Source: Sordaria brevicollis (Eukaryota; Ascomycota; Sordariomycetes; Sordariales; Sordariaceae). Taken from it: DNA of 64,000 nt. Below the pieces are notes generated by a model, which was given only the letters and a program-made list of their open reading frames with translations, was not told where the DNA came from and did not search any database. The stretch covers positions 2,294,001-2,358,000 of the forward strand of contig JAUTDP010000010.1 in NCBI GenBank assembly GCA_033439795.1, read 5' to 3'. Position numbers and translations under genes: made by a program. Numbering within the stretch: position 1 is the stretch's first letter; every line of letters starts with the position of its first letter. Positions 61,501 to 64,000 of the stretch are shown one piece after another.

Positions 61501-62683
61501 GAGTGAATATGGTAAGGGTAGCAAGTTCTTCTTCACTTGCGTGGTCCGCCTGGCCAACGATGATATTTCGTTGATTGCCAAGCAGCTCAACCCTTACAAG
61601 GGTCATCAGGTCCTGTTCATCGACAAGGGCCGCACCGGACACGGTCCGGAGATCGCCAAGATGCTCCATGGCTTGGGCCTCGTCCCTATCGTCGTCGACT
61701 CGGAGAGGAGTCCTGCGCTTGAGAAGGCCAGGTCTGCCGGCCAGTCGCCCTACGACGTTATTATTGTGGATTCTATTGAGGATGCTAGGCGCTTGCGGTC
61801 TGTTGATGACTTTAAGTACCTTCCGATCGTCTTGCTAGCACCTGTCGTTCACGTCTCGCTGAAGTCTTGCCTTGACTTGGGTATTACGTCGTACATGACG
61901 ACGCCTTGTCAACTCATCGACCTCGGCAATGGCATGGTTCCTGCGCTTGAGAACAGGGCCACGCCATCGCTGGCGGACAACACCAGGTCTTTCGAGATCC
62001 TGCTTGCCGAAGACAACACTGTCAACCAGAGGCTAGCAGTCAAGATCCTTGAGAAGTATCACCACGTTGTCACTGTGGTCGGCAATGGTGAAGAGGCTGT
62101 CGAGGCCGTCAAGAGGAAGAAGTTCGATGTCATTCTTATGGATGTCCAGATGCCTATCATGGTAAGTACAAGCTGACCTCGATATGAGAACCTGATTCTA
62201 ACAACTTGATAGGGCGGTTTCGAAGCCACGGCCAAGATTCGCGAGTACGAGCGCAGCCTCGGCAGCCAGCGCACACCCATCATCGCCCTGACGGCTCACG
62301 CCATGATGGGCGACAGGGAGAAGTGTATCCAGGCACAGATGGACGAGTATCTCTCCAAGCCGCTGCAGCAGAACCATCTAATCCAGACCATTCTCAAGTG
62401 CGCAACGCTCGGCGGGCAACTGCTCGAGAAGAACCGGGAGCGTGAGCTCACTCGTGCCGCCGACGCCGTAACAGGCGGTCGCCGCGACAACGGCATGTAC
62501 TCTGCCAGCCAAGCCGCGCAGCACGCTGCGCTTCGCCCACCACTCGCTACCAGGGCCATCACGGCCGCCGACAGCCTCGTCTCCGGTCTGGAGAGCCCGT
62601 CCATCGTGACGGCAGATAAAGAGGATCCTCTGAGCAGGGCACGTGCAAGCCTCTCCGAACCTAACATCCATGCTGCAAGCTAA
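58569..62683 (+). CDS. os-1: Group III hybrid histidine kinase OS-1/NIK-1
   Basis: Osmosensing two-component kinase upstream of the HOG-type (OS-2) MAPK cascade. Model: join(58569..59370, 59430..60289, 60343..60609, 60665..62161, 62213..62683), 1298 residues, the length I know for N. crassa OS-1. Introns are 59, 53, 55 and 51 nt with consistent phases. No transmembrane segment, so cytosolic. Six HAMP units of about 92 residues begin near 190, 281, 373, 465, 557 and 649, with T-T-A-V-A-x-[17 protein letters not shown]-x-L-G-G-Q repeats. HisKA: phosphoacceptor His at about 718 in [12 protein letters not shown]. HATPase: N-box [10 protein letters not shown] (about 830), [16 protein letters not shown]. 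Receiver: AEDNTVNQ, phosphoacceptor Asp at about 1136 in LMDVQMPIM, Lys in SKPL (about 1191). The Ser/Ala-rich tail ends SEPNIHAAS. Every key residue is intact. Confidence 0.98.
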
Positions 62684-63819
62684 CCGTCTGGATGGGTCGA
62701 TTTGACTTTTGTTGGAAAATTTTAGCTGGTCATGCGAGCTCATACTACAAGTCTTTGATTATCAGCGATCGGCGCTCACGATATCCGTCCCTGGCTCAAC
62801 AAAAGCAGCAGTCCAGTCAGTTTTGGTTTGTTATATATACCTCGATAACGACACACTCCAACTGCGGCACATCAGTTAAGTTGGATTTTGGGACTTGGGA
62901 GAAATGGGATGAAGGGGTAAAACAAGCAAGGAGGGGAAAGATAAGATGGCAAGGGAAAGAACAGGGAACTGAAGTGGAAATGGAGTTTTAGTGTCTGGCT
63001 TACTACTTACCTGTCTTTTTGTGTTGTGTGCGCGTACTGTTTTATTGCTGTCGTTGTCCGGTACCCGGGTTTGTCAAATCAGGTTTTTCTTACTCTCTTA
63101 TCAAAGGTCCAAAGGGCGGTTTCTGTTTTACTCTGTTAACACGAACAAAGGCATTGATTGAAATTATTAACTTTTGCGGCTGGCTTGCTTAAGTTGTAAC
63201 GGTCATGAATAATCGCCGGTCCTCTTCTACTTACACTTGAGTTTATTGATTGCTTCCTTGCTGCTCGTGCTTTTCTAGCTTCTTTAGCTTTTGTGGTTTA
63301 TAATTGTATGGCTCGTGGATGGTAAGTGAAGAAACGGTTGCCGTCGAAACAGTTACCGTCTTCTCTTGGACGTTGGGACTAGGGACTTCGGTCTTTGGCT
63401 TTACCATCACAACGTCTCCGTTGAGTAGTTGTTTTTTATTGCATGATACCTACACTTTACAACGACTACTGTTACACAAGAGTAGAACAAACATGTTCTA
63501 GCACGTTCCGCCATACGAGAAAGACTCTACTGAGACTACTGGGTTTGTATCATAAGGGTACGACTTGATACCACCTAGTTGACGAACTGTGAGATCTTAT
63601 TTACCCAACTTCTTCTCTCATTCACAAAGTGAGATTTCAATATAATGAGTCCTCTCTTCGAACGCAAAAGATTTGAAATCCATGAGTTCGAGTTTTCGCT
63701 GATGGCTGATGAAGCAAAACCCTCATGGAAGGCGACAAGTACGTTCGTTGCACTTTCCTAGGTACCTTTGGGTGCGCAATCTCTCCTCCGAACCTAACTT
63801 AAGGATCAGTGACATACTT

Positions 63820-63881
<62 letters not shown>

Positions 63882-64000
63882 CGTCCCTCACTTCCTTCCA
63901 CCCACGTCTCTGGCTGCCAAGAGGTACCTCTAGAGGTAGGTACTCATTTTCTTTCCATGTTCCATAGGTACTTATTTTCTCGTTGACGACTCGGGTGGAA
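62684..64000. other. 3' region of os-1 and beyond
   Basis: Presumed os-1 3' UTR followed by unique DNA; no gene supported. Ends with the T61 tract and GAGGTACCTCTAGAGGTAGG palindromic sequence. Confidence 0.5.
63821..63881. repeat. Uninterrupted T61 tract
   Basis: 61 consecutive T. It could be a poly(A) tail relic of a minus-strand insertion or a slippage-expanded homopolymer; no retroelement body or target duplication is evident next to it. Confidence 0.95.

Overview
The window looks like a nuclear chromosome segment of a filamentous ascomycete, most probably Neurospora (N. crassa or a close relative). Genes carry short 50-160 nt introns with GTRNGT-type donors and CTAAC/CTGAC branch sites. 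A 10.4 kb transposon block shows the very AT-rich, CpA/TpG-poor signature of repeat-induced point mutation (RIP). The gene at 58.6-62.7 kb assembles to a 1298-residue, six-HAMP hybrid histidine kinase, which I recognise as OS-1/NIK-1. All gene models here were built by hand from reading frames, splice signals and phase; nothing was searched against a database.

Layout. 1-2416 (-): 5' part of a DUF8004-like fungal protein running off the left edge. 2417-5027: no gene, but a 224 bp MITE-like element with 25 bp perfect inverted repeats. 5028-15422: a nested transposon fossil. The outer element is a Fot1/pogo-like DNA transposon with ~101 bp terminal inverted repeats. Its transposase frame (- strand) is split by a 7278 bp Ty3/gypsy LTR retrotransposon (7665-14942, - strand, 265 bp LTRs, target duplication ACTGC). 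Both are heavily RIPed. 15423-19080: no convincing gene. 19081-20337 (+): low-complexity Cys-rich hypothetical protein, convergent with phosphomannomutase (20594-21702, -). 23501-27563 (-): BAR-PH-ArfGAP protein, with a curious in-frame open frame behind its stop codon. 31213-35581 (+): Munc13/Ync13-like MUN-C2 protein. 36782-39761 (-): condensin subunit 2 (BRN1/CAP-H). 41422-44859 (+): CaCA-family Na+(K+)/Ca2+ exchanger. 46293-46964 (-): small secreted Cys protein. 46965-56500: gene-poor, with an old ~0.8-1 kb non-coding duplication. 56505-58568: ATG-depleted leader of os-1. 58569-62683 (+): os-1. 62684-64000: no gene, and a 61-nt T tract.

The genes are ordinary monocistronic fungal housekeeping or signalling genes and do not form a cluster. 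Shared themes are membrane traffic (ArfGAP, Ync13-like), glycosylation precursor supply (phosphomannomutase), chromosome condensation, Ca2+ homeostasis and osmosensing. The most informative non-coding features are the nested RIP fossil, whose catalytic motifs can be read through the mutations, and the os-1 leader, which holds only two ATGs in about 2 kb.
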